A stretch of DNA of 23,836 nucleotides from JAEUIE01 sp035430005 (GTDB lineage: Bacteria > Planctomycetota > Planctomycetia > Gemmatales > HRBIN36), in NCBI GenBank assembly GCA_035430005.1, contig DAOMFV010000078.1, positions 1 through 23,836 of the forward strand, read 5' to 3'. The notes below the pieces were generated by a model. That model saw nothing but the letters and a program-made list of their open reading frames with translations, was not told the origin of the DNA and did not search any database. Below, piece after piece: positions 1 through 7,224 of the stretch (its first letter is position 1; every line of letters starts with the position of its first letter). A program made the position numbers and the translations under genes.

Positions 1-110
1 CCGGTGGCAGCATGAAAACAAGAAAACGGTTGACAAACAACACAGCCGCTCCGTTTCGACCCTGTGCACCTGCCACTTCCCGGTAAGTGATAAATGACGG
101 AGAGCGCATC

Positions 111-1385
111 ATGTTGATACTCCGATGGGCGATCACGCTGGCAGCAGTTCTCTCCTGCATCAATGCCGGTTGGTGCGACGAGAAGAAGATTGAACTCAGA
201 GTTCTCTACCTGGGAAGCCCCGACTCCGAGCGTGGCAAGTCGTACACAGCTTTCCTGCAAGATCACTTCACGAATGTCACAGCGCTACCCCGAAAGGGAT
301 TTGATCCCGCGAAGGCCGACAACGCTGATGTGGTGATCTTGGACTGGGCACAATCCGAGCGCAGCGAGCAGACCGAATTGCCGCTGGGTGCAAAGGCATC
401 GTGGAACAAGCCTACCGTGCTGCTCGGCTCGGCCGGCCTGTTGCTGGCAAGTCGCTGGAAGATTCACGGCACGCTGGGGTGAACCTGCCTCGAACCTATC
501 GCGTACGTGCTACGCGACGGCCCTTGGGTTGAGACGCCTTATCGTGTCGATCGTCATACCGTGTCCGTGCCCACTCCCGATGACTTTAAGGGCAGAATCA
601 AGACTCCGACGATTGACGTTTTACCACTGGTCAAGGACGAAAAGAAGGAACATCAGCATGGCTGGTGTACCTATACCGATGTCTTTGATTCACCCGATTG
701 CGAAGTGATTTGCGGCGGCATCAACGGCAAGACCCCCACCGCGGCGGCGATTTGGCGTCAGGGACACCTGCTCCATTTTGGTTTTGACCTGGCTCCCGCC
801 GAGATGAATGATCGTGCCCAGCAGCTACTCGTCAATTCGATCATGTACATCACTCGTTTTACCGAAGATCGGCCCATCACCGACGCTCCGGAGAGACCTC
901 TCTCGCGCCTCGGCGGTGATAGCCAAACTAAGAAGAAGGCACCCGATCAATTCTACCTCAACTGGTACTTCGGACCTGATCTGGGCAAAAAGGCGATGGC
1001 TGACTGGCCGGCGTTCCAGCAGTGGTATCAACAGCACCGCGATTACCTGCGGGCAGAACGGACCAGGGAAGGCGCCCTGACGCTCGATGAGGAAGCGATG
1101 GCGTTCGGCGTGCCGCCCAGCAAGCCCGCCTTTCTTCCTGCTGCTGTTGCGGCGCTGAAAGAGGGGGGCACCAAAGCGGAGCTTGCCGGCAAGTTGTTGA
1201 AGCGTTACGTCAAAGCAGGCCCCGCCAAGTCAGGAGCTGAGGAATGGACCCAATGGCTGAACGAGAATCAGCCCTATCTGTTCTTCAGCGAAGCCGGCTG
1301 GTACCAGTGGTATATCGATCCGCTGGCCAAGAGCAGGAAGACTCCCACCGAAGGATATCGAGGATTGAAGCGGGCTTCGAAATGA
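111..1385 (+). CDS. Exported planctomycete-type protein with in-frame TGA (candidate selenoprotein)
   Basis: I read this as one gene of about 424 residues, although TGA at 480-482 (codon 124) interrupts it. The frame before and after the TGA is the same, with no other stop until 1383-1385, and both halves look like one secreted protein. Start ATG 111 has GGAGAG 6 nt upstream and opens a signal peptide (about residues 1-22, MLILRWAITLAAVLS...). The first half has a Rossmann-like beginning (VLYLGSP, DVVILDW, PTVLLGSAGLLLAS). The second half (FDSPDCEVI, GGINGKTPTAAAIWRQGHLLHFGFDLAP) resembles, from memory, secreted planctomycete proteins of unknown function with a ThuA/glutamine-amidotransferase-like look. 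The TGA sits in GTLG-*-TCLEPIAY, where a C-x-C motif would be natural, and a SECIS-like hairpin follows. Alternatives are a nonsense mutation, a sequencing error, or two separate polypeptides. The second half lacks its own signal peptide and a convincing ribosome-binding site. Confidence 0.62.
480..533 (+). promoter_or_regulatory. Candidate bacterial SECIS element directly after in-frame TGA
   Basis: TGA is at 480-482. Positions 499-505 (TCGCGTA) pair perfectly with 511-517 (TACGCGA), closing a 5-nt loop CGTGC at 506-510. An outer helix pairs 489-491 with 531-533 and 493-496 with 527-530, with G492 bulged. The loop begins 24 nt after the TGA and has G in its first two bases. This agrees with the bSECIS model as I remember it: loop 3-14 nt, stem at least 4 bp, G among the first two loop bases, 16-37 nt from the UGA. 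The pairing is seen in the sequence; the function is inferred. Confidence 0.5.
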
Positions 1386-1507
1386 AGCGCCCTGCTCTTG
1401 CTCTTGGTTGCTATGAACACTAGTTTTTCGTGTCACACGAACATCTCATAGCTTATGATCATACCTGCATCACTCGAAATACTTCTCTTGAAGAAAAGGA
1501 CATACCC

Positions 1508-2020
1508 ATGTCAACCGGCAACGCCTCTTCCGCTGAATACGAGTTTAATCCGCAGCAGAATCAGTTGATCGCTGATCTGGCCCGCAAGATGGCCATGGTG
1601 GGATTCTTCATCATGCTCTTTGGCGGGTTGCAGATGATCAACGGCGTCTTCTCGCTGATCAGTTTTCGCCATCCTGACAAGGTCCTCGCCGCGGCAAAGA
1701 CTGCCGGGGCCAACGAAGAAATGCTGAAGAAACTCGAACAGACTCTCACCGCCGATGGCTGGCTCTCCCCGGCTGCCATCGCAGCCATCGCCTATTCCTT
1801 CGCCGGGTTCCTGATGCTACTCGTCGGCATGTGGACTCAACAGGCCGCCGCTGGATTCATGGGTATCGCTCGATCACAGGGCCATGACATTTCCAACTTG
1901 ATGGTTGCCCTGAGCGCGATGCACAAGAAATACCACTTGATGTATACCATCCTCTGGATCGTGGCGATTGCCAGCCTGATCTCGCTGGCTATGAACCTCT
2001 TCCACCACTGGTCGAAGTAA
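1508..2020 (+). CDS. Three-span membrane protein, unknown function
   Basis: A 170-residue protein from ATG 1508, preceded by an AAAGGA ribosome-binding site about 7 nt upstream; the frame is open further upstream but without a better start. It has three hydrophobic segments at about residues 32-54 (MVGFFIMLFGG...), 85-108 (IAAIAYSFAGFLMLLVG) and 145-166 (YTILWIVAIASLISLAM). A charged loop (HPDKVLAAAKTAG...KKLEQTL) lies between the first two. The C terminus is HHWSK. No family is recognised. It lies 120 nt after the TGA-interrupted gene on the same strand and is followed immediately by a strong hairpin that could end its transcript. Confidence 0.8.
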   Translation: MSTGNASSAEYEFNPQQNQLIADLARKMAMVGFFIMLFGGLQMINGVFSLISFRHPDKVLAAAKTAGANEEMLKKLEQTLTADGWLSPAAIAAIAYSFAGFLMLLVGMWTQQAAAGFMGIARSQGHDISNLMVALSAMHKKYHLMYTILWIVAIASLISLAMNLFHHWSK

Positions 2021-2032
2021 CGAGAGCGGTTG

Positions 2033-2134
2033 TCGTGGCAGGGGGCAGATGTACTCATCTGCCCCCTGCTGCGGAGCCAAGATACGATATCCAGCAAACA
2101 GAGGGCAACGGAATTCCGTTGCCCCCTGCCACGA
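2033..2134. repeat. 102-bp inverted-repeat element with internal hairpins
   Basis: The ends are 15-bp perfect inverted repeats (TCGTGGCAGGGGGCA at 2033-2047 and its complement at 2120-2134). Inside are two strong hairpins: a 14-bp perfect stem with a TACT loop (2038-2051 with 2056-2069) and a 22-nt perfect palindrome centred on GAATTC (2103-2124). It lies between two convergent genes just after the stop at 2020, so it may act as a bidirectional terminator. No target duplication is visible. A related GGGGGCAAC/GTTGCCCCC pair occurs at 2773-2859. Confidence 0.8.
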
Positions 2135-2158
2135 ACACTATTTCATCGCTTCGCTGTC

Positions 2159-2695
2159 TTACCGAACAAACAGATGCATGTAGCGCTTACCATCAGCGCC
2201 CATCACCCAGGCTGCACCGGCATAGGTGTAGTTATCGTAGGTGCAGCAGGTGCCCCAACCCCAGGAAGGTTCCAGCGCGCCACAACCGGCGGCATTGGCA
2301 CTGGCACCGGCGGGAAGGTACTTGAAATCGCTCTCAGGCAGGTGCCCGTCGATGTGCCGAGCACAGCGCTGCTTGGCGCAAGCCTGTGCCGCCTGGTTGA
2401 GAAGCGGATCGGGAAGGAAAGGCTTCAACCCTCGTTGAGCGCGAGCGGCATTCACTTCATTCAGGGCATCGTCTGAACCCGTAGCGCTAGCGGTGCTGGT
2501 CGTCGTCGGTGAGCTGCTGACAGACGCACTCGGATCGACGTATCGTGCTGTCGTCACTTGGGCCTGCTGTACCGGCATCGACTCGGTCACCATCGGGGCC
2601 GATTGCCACTGACGGTAGCGACGTGGCGGTCCGGCGAGGACAACGGCATCCGTGACGGTCAACAGGGCGAACAAAGCGATCATCAAACGCATCAT
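2159..2695 (-). CDS. Secreted CAP/SCP-like domain protein
   Basis: A protein of about 178 residues. The start is chosen at 2695 (or 2692, a second ATG) because GGAG lies 4-7 nt upstream and a signal peptide follows (MMRLMIALFALLTVTDAVVLAG). The frame is open to 2884, but that extension runs through repeat DNA. After a Ser/Thr/Pro-rich linker (about residues 45-75) comes ALNEVNAARAQRGLKPFLPDP followed by LLNQAAQACAKQRCARHIDGHLP. This is the usual opening of CAP/SCP/PR-1 domains (N..R...GL.P...D..L...A...A). The C-terminal part is rich in Cys and aromatic residues (CGALEPSWGWGTCC), which suggests disulfides. It is shorter and more divergent than typical CAP domains, so the assignment is likely rather than certain. 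Confidence 0.75.
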   Translation of the reverse strand: MMRLMIALFALLTVTDAVVLAGPPRRYRQWQSAPMVTESMPVQQAQVTTARYVDPSASVSSSPTTTSTASATGSDDALNEVNAARAQRGLKPFLPDPLLNQAAQACAKQRCARHIDGHLPESDFKYLPAGASANAAGCGALEPSWGWGTCCTYDNYTYAGAAWVMGADGKRYMHLFVR

Positions 2696-2772
2696 GCTTC
2701 TCCACTGAGAACAGAAATGGACATCCACGTTGATGTCCAAACAGACCGCTAAGTTACAGAGACTACGGGGCA

Positions 2773-2859
2773 GGGGGCAACCATTGGCGCGCAGGTAATC
2801 GGACTTTTCTCTTAATGTTTTAGGTGATGATGAAATTTTGACCGATGAGTGTTGCCCCC
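2773..2859. repeat. Inverted repeat related to the 2033-2134 element
   Basis: GGGGGCAAC at 2773-2781 is matched by its exact complement at 2851-2859. Flanking bases (GGGGCAGGGGGCAAC on the left) echo the termini of the 2033-2134 element. It sits upstream of the - strand gene starting at 2695 and could contain or separate its promoter. The core (about 2782-2850) is AT-rich and unlike the first copy. Confidence 0.5.
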
Positions 2860-2926
2860 TCTCGTCTCTGGGGGGAATATTCATCTGACGTTTGATCTCA
2901 AGTTAACGACATAGTAGTAATGACGT

Positions 2927-3235
2927 ATGCCTAAAGCTTCATCTCTTGTCCTGCTGGATGCCATCGAACCACGAATCCTGTTGATTCGTGGCCAGCGAGT
3001 AATGGTTGATGCTGACCTCGCTGAGTTGTTCGGTGTAACGACGAAACGGCTGAATGAGCAGGTAAAACGTAACAAAGCCCGCTTCCCTACGGACTTTGTC
3101 TTCGAGCTCACTGCGATCGAGAAAGCAGAGGTGGTCGCAAATTGCGACTACCTCGCTCGGCTGAAGTTTTCTCATTCACTTCCCTATGCCTTCACCGAAC
3201 ACCAGGCCAGACGATCAAGAAACTTGAGAGGATGA
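2927..3235 (+). pseudogene. Truncated ORF6N-domain protein (phage antirepressor type)
   Basis: The 102-residue frame begins with a classic ORF6N domain: IEPRILLIRGQRVMVDADLAELFGV, TKRLNEQVKRNKARFP and FVFELTAIEKAEV, then LPYAFTEH. In intact family members TEH is followed by GAIMAA and a helical C-terminal half. Here the reading changes abruptly to QARRSRNLRG and stops. In another frame the DNA reads QTIKKLERMNR, so an internal deletion or frameshift is likely. ORF6N domains are DNA-binding regions of phage-type regulators, and free-standing chromosomal copies are common. The GC content here looks lower than in the flanking genes, which suggests acquired DNA. The start ATG 2927 has no clear ribosome-binding site. 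Confidence 0.75.
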
Positions 3236-3342
3236 ATCGTGGGAATCGAGGAAATTAACTTGCATGACGAAATCAGGAAAGTTACGTTGAGTGCGAATGC
3301 AAGGTAATAGGGAGCAACATCACCTTAGTTATGCAGAATGAG

Positions 3343-3381
3343 ACAAGCGTTATGCAAAAGGTGATTCTGAATAACGCTTGT
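3343..3381. promoter_or_regulatory. 11-bp inverted repeat, possible operator or attenuator
   Basis: ACAAGCGTTAT at 3343-3353 is exactly complementary to 3371-3381, with a 17-nt spacer. It lies 37 nt before the start of the small gene at 3418. No run of T follows, so a terminator is unlikely. It could be an operator or an RNA hairpin in the leader. Confidence 0.35.
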
Positions 3382-3417
3382 TCGACAGGTAGAAGGGCAG
3401 CCTGAGGAGTGTCAACC

Positions 3418-3618
3418 ATGCGACTAGCGTATGTTAGCTTGTTGGTGATTTCCTTGTTGATGGTTGCATGGGTGCTATTCGCTGAGAGCACTGGGCGATC
3501 CACGGAGCCAATACCAAACACGCTCCTCATGGGCGTCCTGTTAACTATCATTTCACTGGGGCTTTGGCAGCTCGACAGCCGGGTCAGCGCGTTAGAGCAG
3601 AAGTCCTCTGGTAAGTAA
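3418..3618 (+). CDS. Small two-span membrane protein
   Basis: A 66-residue protein starting at ATG 3418 with GAGGAG 8 nt upstream; a GTG at 3409 is also in frame but lies within that ribosome-binding site. Residues 5-25 (YVSLLVISLLMVAWVLFAES) and about 37-53 (LLMGVLLTIISLGLWQL) are hydrophobic. They are separated by a polar loop (TGRSTEPIPN) and followed by a short charged tail (DSRVSALEQKSSGK). No family is recognised. It follows the broken ORF6N gene and heads a run of small same-strand genes. Confidence 0.6.
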   Translation: MRLAYVSLLVISLLMVAWVLFAESTGRSTEPIPNTLLMGVLLTIISLGLWQLDSRVSALEQKSSGK

Positions 3619-3818
3619 ATCGTGAGTACTGCCGAACAACCCCGGCAAGTGGCCTGTGCCACGGTTTCGGTACTCCATAACCGTGTTCCACAATTAAGCC
3701 GGTCATTCTCATCATTAGGGAATGTGAAGCCAATTGATCATGGTAAGTTGACATATCAACCAACTCTGTTAACAATGGCGTCGGCGGTAAAGGAATATCC
3801 AGTGAACAGAGTTCGACG

Positions 3819-4175
3819 ATGCAATGCCCTAAATGTCATTCCTCTGACATTGAATACATCAACATCCGATCCATTGTTGATGGGAAGCGATTCCTGATGT
3901 GCGGTTCCTGTTACACGCATCTCCAGCCACACCGTCATCCTGTAACAAAAATGATCTTGGGTGCCTTCGCAGGCATCGTACTTCTTGTTGGCGTAGTGGG
4001 CTTATTGTTCGGGCCGGTTCTGCTAGTCAGGGGGAGCTTCGCAGGAATTGGAGCAATAACAGGCGGTTTTGGACTGGTGACGATAGCATGGTTCTCGCTC
4101 AGGTCATTCTGGAAACCCACAGTTATTCTGCATGACTCTGATCAACCAAGACCGTCGGATCGTGATGGAATATGA
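3819..4175 (+). CDS. Zinc-ribbon membrane protein
   Basis: A 118-residue protein. The N terminus carries two CxxC pairs, CPKC (residues 3-6) and CGSC (about 28-31), which form a zinc-ribbon-like knuckle. Two transmembrane segments follow at about residues 45-70 (MILGAFAGIVLLVGVVGLLFGPVLLV) and 74-93 (FAGIGAITGGFGLVTIAWF). The C terminus is polar. The layout of soluble zinc ribbon plus membrane anchor is common among small bacterial proteins of unknown role. Its end overlaps the next gene by 11 nt, so the two are probably cotranslated. No strong ribosome-binding site precedes ATG 3819. Confidence 0.65.
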   Translation: MQCPKCHSSDIEYINIRSIVDGKRFLMCGSCYTHLQPHRHPVTKMILGAFAGIVLLVGVVGLLFGPVLLVRGSFAGIGAITGGFGLVTIAWFSLRSFWKPTVILHDSDQPRPSDRDGI

Positions 4176-4332
4176 GCAAGAAGCTAACTGGTCAGGTACA
4201 ATCTCCCATGTATCCTTGCCACCAGGAAACGGGAGAATTATCTTGCTTGGCCAAAGCCGGGAAGTTACGTTGTGCCTCAGAGAAGATAGTTGTGTAGCAG
4301 GATTGTTTGTTCAAGTTAAGGAGGCAAATTGA
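4165..4332 (+). CDS. Small hypothetical protein in an overlapping gene cluster
   Basis: A 55-residue frame from ATG 4165; the frame is open back to 4132, but the earlier start lies well inside the preceding gene. It reads MEYEQEANWSG then HVSLPPGNGRIILLG and ends VKEAN. No domain is recognised. It overlaps the upstream gene by 11 nt and the downstream gene by 1 nt (TGATG), as expected of translationally coupled genes. An alternative is that it is only leader DNA for the gene at 4332, since AAGGAGG inside its 3' end serves that gene. Confidence 0.4.
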   Translation: MEYEQEANWSGTISHVSLPPGNGRIILLGQSREVTLCLREDSCVAGLFVQVKEAN

Positions 4333-4760
4333 TGGCGAGTACACAAGCGTTAACCGAAGACAGAAAGAAAAGGCTCAACGAGGCAATCAAAAGGACTTGG
4401 GATTTTATCAAGGAGATGAAAGCCTTAGGCGTCCCAATGACCGATTTGGTTGATAAGGTGCAGGTATTGGAAAATGCTGTACAGACGGGGAAAGATTTGG
4501 CCAAAGCTGCTGATGAAGCCCAGGTTTCACTGGAACAACACACAGCTAATCTGAGAAGTCTGTGTAACACTGTTCCTAACGAAGATGAAAGAACGATTTG
4601 CGAAGTCCAGGTGGAACGGAATTGGCAGGCACGGAACGTGAATTTCACCCTCAGCCTCAAGAACAAGAACTCCTTCGTCTCGAACGCGATCCGCATCACG
4701 CTACAACGTTACATGCCCGAAAAGATTTGCCAGATGCTGGAGTCATGTAAGAACCCTTGA
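4332..4760 (+). CDS. Helical hypothetical protein
   Basis: A 142-residue protein from ATG 4332, which shares its A with the TGA of the preceding frame. An ideal AAGGAGG ribosome-binding site lies 7 nt upstream (4318-4324). The first 100 residues look helical and charged (DRKKRLNEAIKRTWDFIKEM, LVDKVQVLENAVQTGKDLAKAADEAQVSLEQH), which suggests a short coiled coil. The C-terminal part (NWQARNVNFTLSLKNKNSFV) looks beta-rich. There is no signal peptide or membrane segment, and no family is recognised. It is probably the last gene of the 3819-4760 cluster. Confidence 0.65.
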   Translation: MASTQALTEDRKKRLNEAIKRTWDFIKEMKALGVPMTDLVDKVQVLENAVQTGKDLAKAADEAQVSLEQHTANLRSLCNTVPNEDERTICEVQVERNWQARNVNFTLSLKNKNSFVSNAIRITLQRYMPEKICQMLESCKNP

Positions 4761-4902
4761 CCGGTTGCCATGCTACGACGGCGTTTGGGGGCCACATCCG
4801 GAGGTGGGGCTGCTGATATGGTTGGTTAGCCTGTATGAGTAGACCTCGTTGTTCCTCTTTCAAGTTTTCTGTTCCCTGCTGAAATTCCCAAGGAGAAGTC
4901 AG

Positions 4903-5298
4903 ATGGACTACCCAGTTATTTTCCCCATTCACGAATCGCTAACTCACCAAAGCCCCGAGCGTGTTAGAGAGATAGCGCAGCGATATGGCTTTCAAAGGCA
5001 TGCTGGTTCAGTCTCATCGGAGATCTGGTATAGGCTGGCCGGGCGTGGATACGCGACGATCCGCATTGATGCGGCTGGTCATCTCGCACGGAAGAAGCCA
5101 GAACATGCGATTGGCGGGATTTCCGCTGGCGTGCATGGCGGAGTTCCGCATTATCACAAGGAGTGGGTGTCGGCTGACTTGTTCAGGCAGTACCTGGTTG
5201 CCTACGTTCGGCAGGCCGTACGTTACAATGATTCAGGTCAGCCGATCACCAAAGCAATGAATGACGGGGTTGCGAAAGATACGCACATGAAACGATAA
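4903..5298 (+). CDS. Hypothetical protein with GVPHYHKEW motif
   Basis: A 131-residue soluble protein. ATG 4903 has AGGAGA 6 nt upstream; an upstream in-frame start at 4849 lacks support. The central part reads GYATIRIDAAGHLARKKPEHA, then GGISAGVHGGVPHYHKEW, then YLVAYVRQAVRYNDSGQP. The clustered His/Gly segment HGGVPHYHKE and the RYNDSG ending recall C-terminal domains of Rhs/polymorphic toxins, but this is a loose impression and no family is established. There is no signal peptide and no obvious immunity partner beside it. The neighbours are unrelated housekeeping-like genes. Confidence 0.6.
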   Translation: MDYPVIFPIHESLTHQSPERVREIAQRYGFQRHAGSVSSEIWYRLAGRGYATIRIDAAGHLARKKPEHAIGGISAGVHGGVPHYHKEWVSADLFRQYLVAYVRQAVRYNDSGQPITKAMNDGVAKDTHMKR

Positions 5299-5367
5299 CG
5301 CACATTCACTAGTCACTGCCGGTACTCCGACTGATTATGCTACGAGGGCAGGGTACGCCCTCCGAAC

Positions 5368-5425
5368 GATTGACTTCTCCATCAAGAAAGAAGAGAATAT
5401 AGCCTGTTCCCGATGGTCATGGTTA
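5368..5425 (+). repeat. Dispersed ~58-bp repeat, copy 1
   Basis: About 58 bp beginning GATTGACTTCTCCATCA and ending ATGGTTA. It matches 6679-6737 with roughly a dozen differences and one single-base gap. Both copies lie shortly upstream of + strand genes (5470 and 6793), so they may carry a shared leader or promoter, or be remnants of a duplication. Confidence 0.5.
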
Positions 5426-5469
5426 GCGGACTACTGCAGATCATGGCACCTGTGCGACGGAGGTTGCAG

Positions 5470-5871
5470 ATGCCACCCGATGAACAAGCCATCCGCGAAG
5501 CCCATTCCACCTGGATCGCTGCCGTCAACGCCGGCGATTTGGCCCGCTTGCTCACCATGATGACCGACGATGTCGTCTTTCTCAATCCCGGCCAGGCGCC
5601 CTTCGGCCGAGAGGGATTTTCCGCCAAATTCTCTGCTGCCCACGAGCAGCTTCGGCTCCACTGCCTCAGCGAGTTGGAGGAACTGGTGATCGTCGGCGAC
5701 TTTGCCTACTCACGTTGCCGGGATTCCTTATCCATCACCCCGCGCGCCGGCACCGAGACAACGCACCTCGCCGGTCATCGCCTCACCGTCTACCGCAAGC
5801 ACCCCGATGGCCGTTGGCTCCTGGCCCGCGATGCCCACACCCTCACCCCGGTCGAGAAGCCGAGGTCGTGA
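5470..5871 (+). CDS. SnoaL-like / DUF4440 family protein
   Basis: A 133-residue protein. ATG 5470 (MPPDEQAIREAH) is preferred over upstream in-frame starts because GGAGG lies 6 nt before it and the family normally starts here. Signatures of the SnoaL/SgcJ-EcaC (NTF2-like cone) fold are visible: IREAHSTWIAAVNAGDLARLLTMM, TDDVVFLNPG, FGREGF near residue 57 and, at the C terminus, HPDGRWLLARDAHTL. The length is typical. The family has a small ligand pocket and varied or unknown roles; no specific substrate can be inferred. The neighbouring rhodanese gene is 130 nt downstream on the same strand. Confidence 0.85.
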   Translation: MPPDEQAIREAHSTWIAAVNAGDLARLLTMMTDDVVFLNPGQAPFGREGFSAKFSAAHEQLRLHCLSELEELVIVGDFAYSRCRDSLSITPRAGTETTHLAGHRLTVYRKHPDGRWLLARDAHTLTPVEKPRS

Positions 5872-6003
5872 GAGGTGATTCCCGACAGCGGGCATAAGGT
5901 AACTCAGGGGCGCGATACCGCTACCCTTGCAAAACCGAAACACAGGCTGTATCGTCGTAGCGTTAGTGAATGCAATTCGTCAACCATTCAAGGAGCAACC
6001 ACG

Positions 6004-6621
6004 ATGAAGGCCATATTCTTGACGGTAACCGCCCTCTTTCTCTCCGTGCCCCTCGGGTTTGCTCAAGAAGAAAAATACCCCAAGGCCAAGGTCAGCTACG
6101 ACGACTTCAAGGGGCTGGTGGCCGAAGTCGAGTCACACCGCGCCGACCGGCTCATTGACTTCAACACATTCCTCAAGATGAGCCAGGAAGAGGGGGTCCT
6201 TATCCTGGATACCCGATCATCCTTCCGCTACGACCGCATCCATCTGAAGGGTGCCAGGCATCTCGCCTTCACTGATTTCACTCAGGAAAACCTGGCAAAA
6301 GTGATTCCGAGCACTAAGACCAAGATCCTTATCTACTGCAACAATAATTTCGATGGTAACGAGAGGGACTTTTCTTCCAAGATGGGCATCATAGCAGACC
6401 TGAAACCGAAACTGTTGGTTGGCAAGCAGTTCACCAGCGAGGCCAAGCCACTAATGATGGCGCTGAACGTTCCTACCTACATTAACCTGTACGGTTACGG
6501 CTATCGCAACGTCTACGAGTTGGATGAACTGGTGAAGGTCAGCGATCCACGCGTGAAATTTGAGGGATCGATCGTTGAACAGAATCCCGTAACGTCCGCA
6601 CGGGGTGCTGGGAAGCGATAA
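6004..6621 (+). CDS. Exported rhodanese-like protein
   Basis: A 205-residue protein. ATG 6004 has AAGGAG 9 nt upstream and opens a signal peptide (MKAIFLTVTALFLSVPLGFAQ, cleaved near residue 21). A single rhodanese domain follows: LILDTRSSFRYDRIHLKGARHL, then KILIYCNNNFDGN, where the Cys is at the expected catalytic position. The loop after it is unusual compared with the common CxxGxR-type loop. A long insertion lies between the active-site Cys and the C-terminal YINLYGYGYRNVYEL, which replaces the usual GG motif region. It acts outside the cytoplasm, probably in sulfur or thiol chemistry; the substrate is unknown. Confidence 0.88.
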   Translation: MKAIFLTVTALFLSVPLGFAQEEKYPKAKVSYDDFKGLVAEVESHRADRLIDFNTFLKMSQEEGVLILDTRSSFRYDRIHLKGARHLAFTDFTQENLAKVIPSTKTKILIYCNNNFDGNERDFSSKMGIIADLKPKLLVGKQFTSEAKPLMMALNVPTYINLYGYGYRNVYELDELVKVSDPRVKFEGSIVEQNPVTSARGAGKR

Positions 6622-6678
6622 CGCCAGGTCCCCACAATATCGGTGCGTACGTGGTGCCACGGAGGTGAGGTACTCGAA

Positions 6679-6737
6679 GATTGACTTCCCCATCACCAAA
6701 GAAGAGAATGGAGCCTCATCCCGGATGAGCATGGTTA
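6679..6737 (+). repeat. Dispersed ~58-bp repeat, copy 2
   Basis: Second copy of the repeat at 5368-5425 (GATTGACTTCCCCATCA ... GAGCATGGTTA). It lies 56 nt upstream of the membrane protein gene starting at 6793. A weaker relative (GACTACTCCACTACAAAAG) is seen near 7860. Confidence 0.5.
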
Positions 6738-6792
6738 CCATGAGTACACGCAAGCCTGGGCACCCAAGCCGGCGAAAACAGCGAGGGACTCG

Positions 6793-7224
6793 ATGAGGCG
6801 GTGGACTGTGGGGGCAACGCTTTGGGTCATCGGGTTGGGGGCCGTGCTAACGGTGTCGCCGCTCATGTACTCGTTCGTTTCGGAAAACAGTTGGGGGGAA
6901 CTGTTCACTCTGCAATCCTGTCGATGGCTTGCCTGGGGCGTTCTCCCGTCAGCCCTCTTGCTTGCGTCAAGTTTACTCCGTCGTAAGTTGCCGTGGGTAC
7001 AAATCCTGGTCGCGGTAGCAGCCGTCGTATTGATGGCGCTCCTGGGAGGCATCTATTGGTATGAAGTGGCGCATCATATCAGAGGCAACCAAGGCTCGTT
7101 TGGCATGACACCAGGATCGTTACTTTTTCTCTATGGACCAGTGGCTGCGGTCCCAATTCTGCTCATCGCTGCTGCCGCCGCCCTTTGGGACTGGAGTCGC
7201 AGAGCCAAGACACGGGTGTCATAG
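6793..7224 (+). CDS. Four-span membrane protein
   Basis: A 143-residue, strongly hydrophobic protein with four predicted spans: about residues 6-28 (VGATLWVIGLGAVLTVSPLMY), 42-60 (CRWLAWGVLPSALLLASS), 66-90 (WVQILVAVAAVVLMALLGGIYW) and 107-130 (LLFLYGPVAAVPILLIAAAAALW). The C terminus is basic (WSRRAKTRVS), consistent with a cytoplasmic end. No domain is recognised and the ribosome-binding site before ATG 6793 is weak. A 141-bp hairpin repeat starts at its stop codon. Confidence 0.7.
   Translation: MRRWTVGATLWVIGLGAVLTVSPLMYSFVSENSWGELFTLQSCRWLAWGVLPSALLLASSLLRRKLPWVQILVAVAAVVLMALLGGIYWYEVAHHIRGNQGSFGMTPGSLLFLYGPVAAVPILLIAAAAALWDWSRRAKTRVS

Noticed and set aside
30..58. TTGACA at 30-35 as the promoter of the first gene
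   Set aside because: No acceptable -10 hexamer lies 16-18 nt downstream (GTTTCG at the expected place).
87..1385. A general reassignment of TGA as a sense codon in this organism
   Set aside because: Several intact genes here end at TGA with a natural C terminus, for example at 1385 and 5871, so TGA is a normal stop.
3622..3897. A 91-codon GTG-start frame between two small genes
   Set aside because: It has no ribosome-binding site or domain and overlaps the zinc-ribbon gene by 79 nt.
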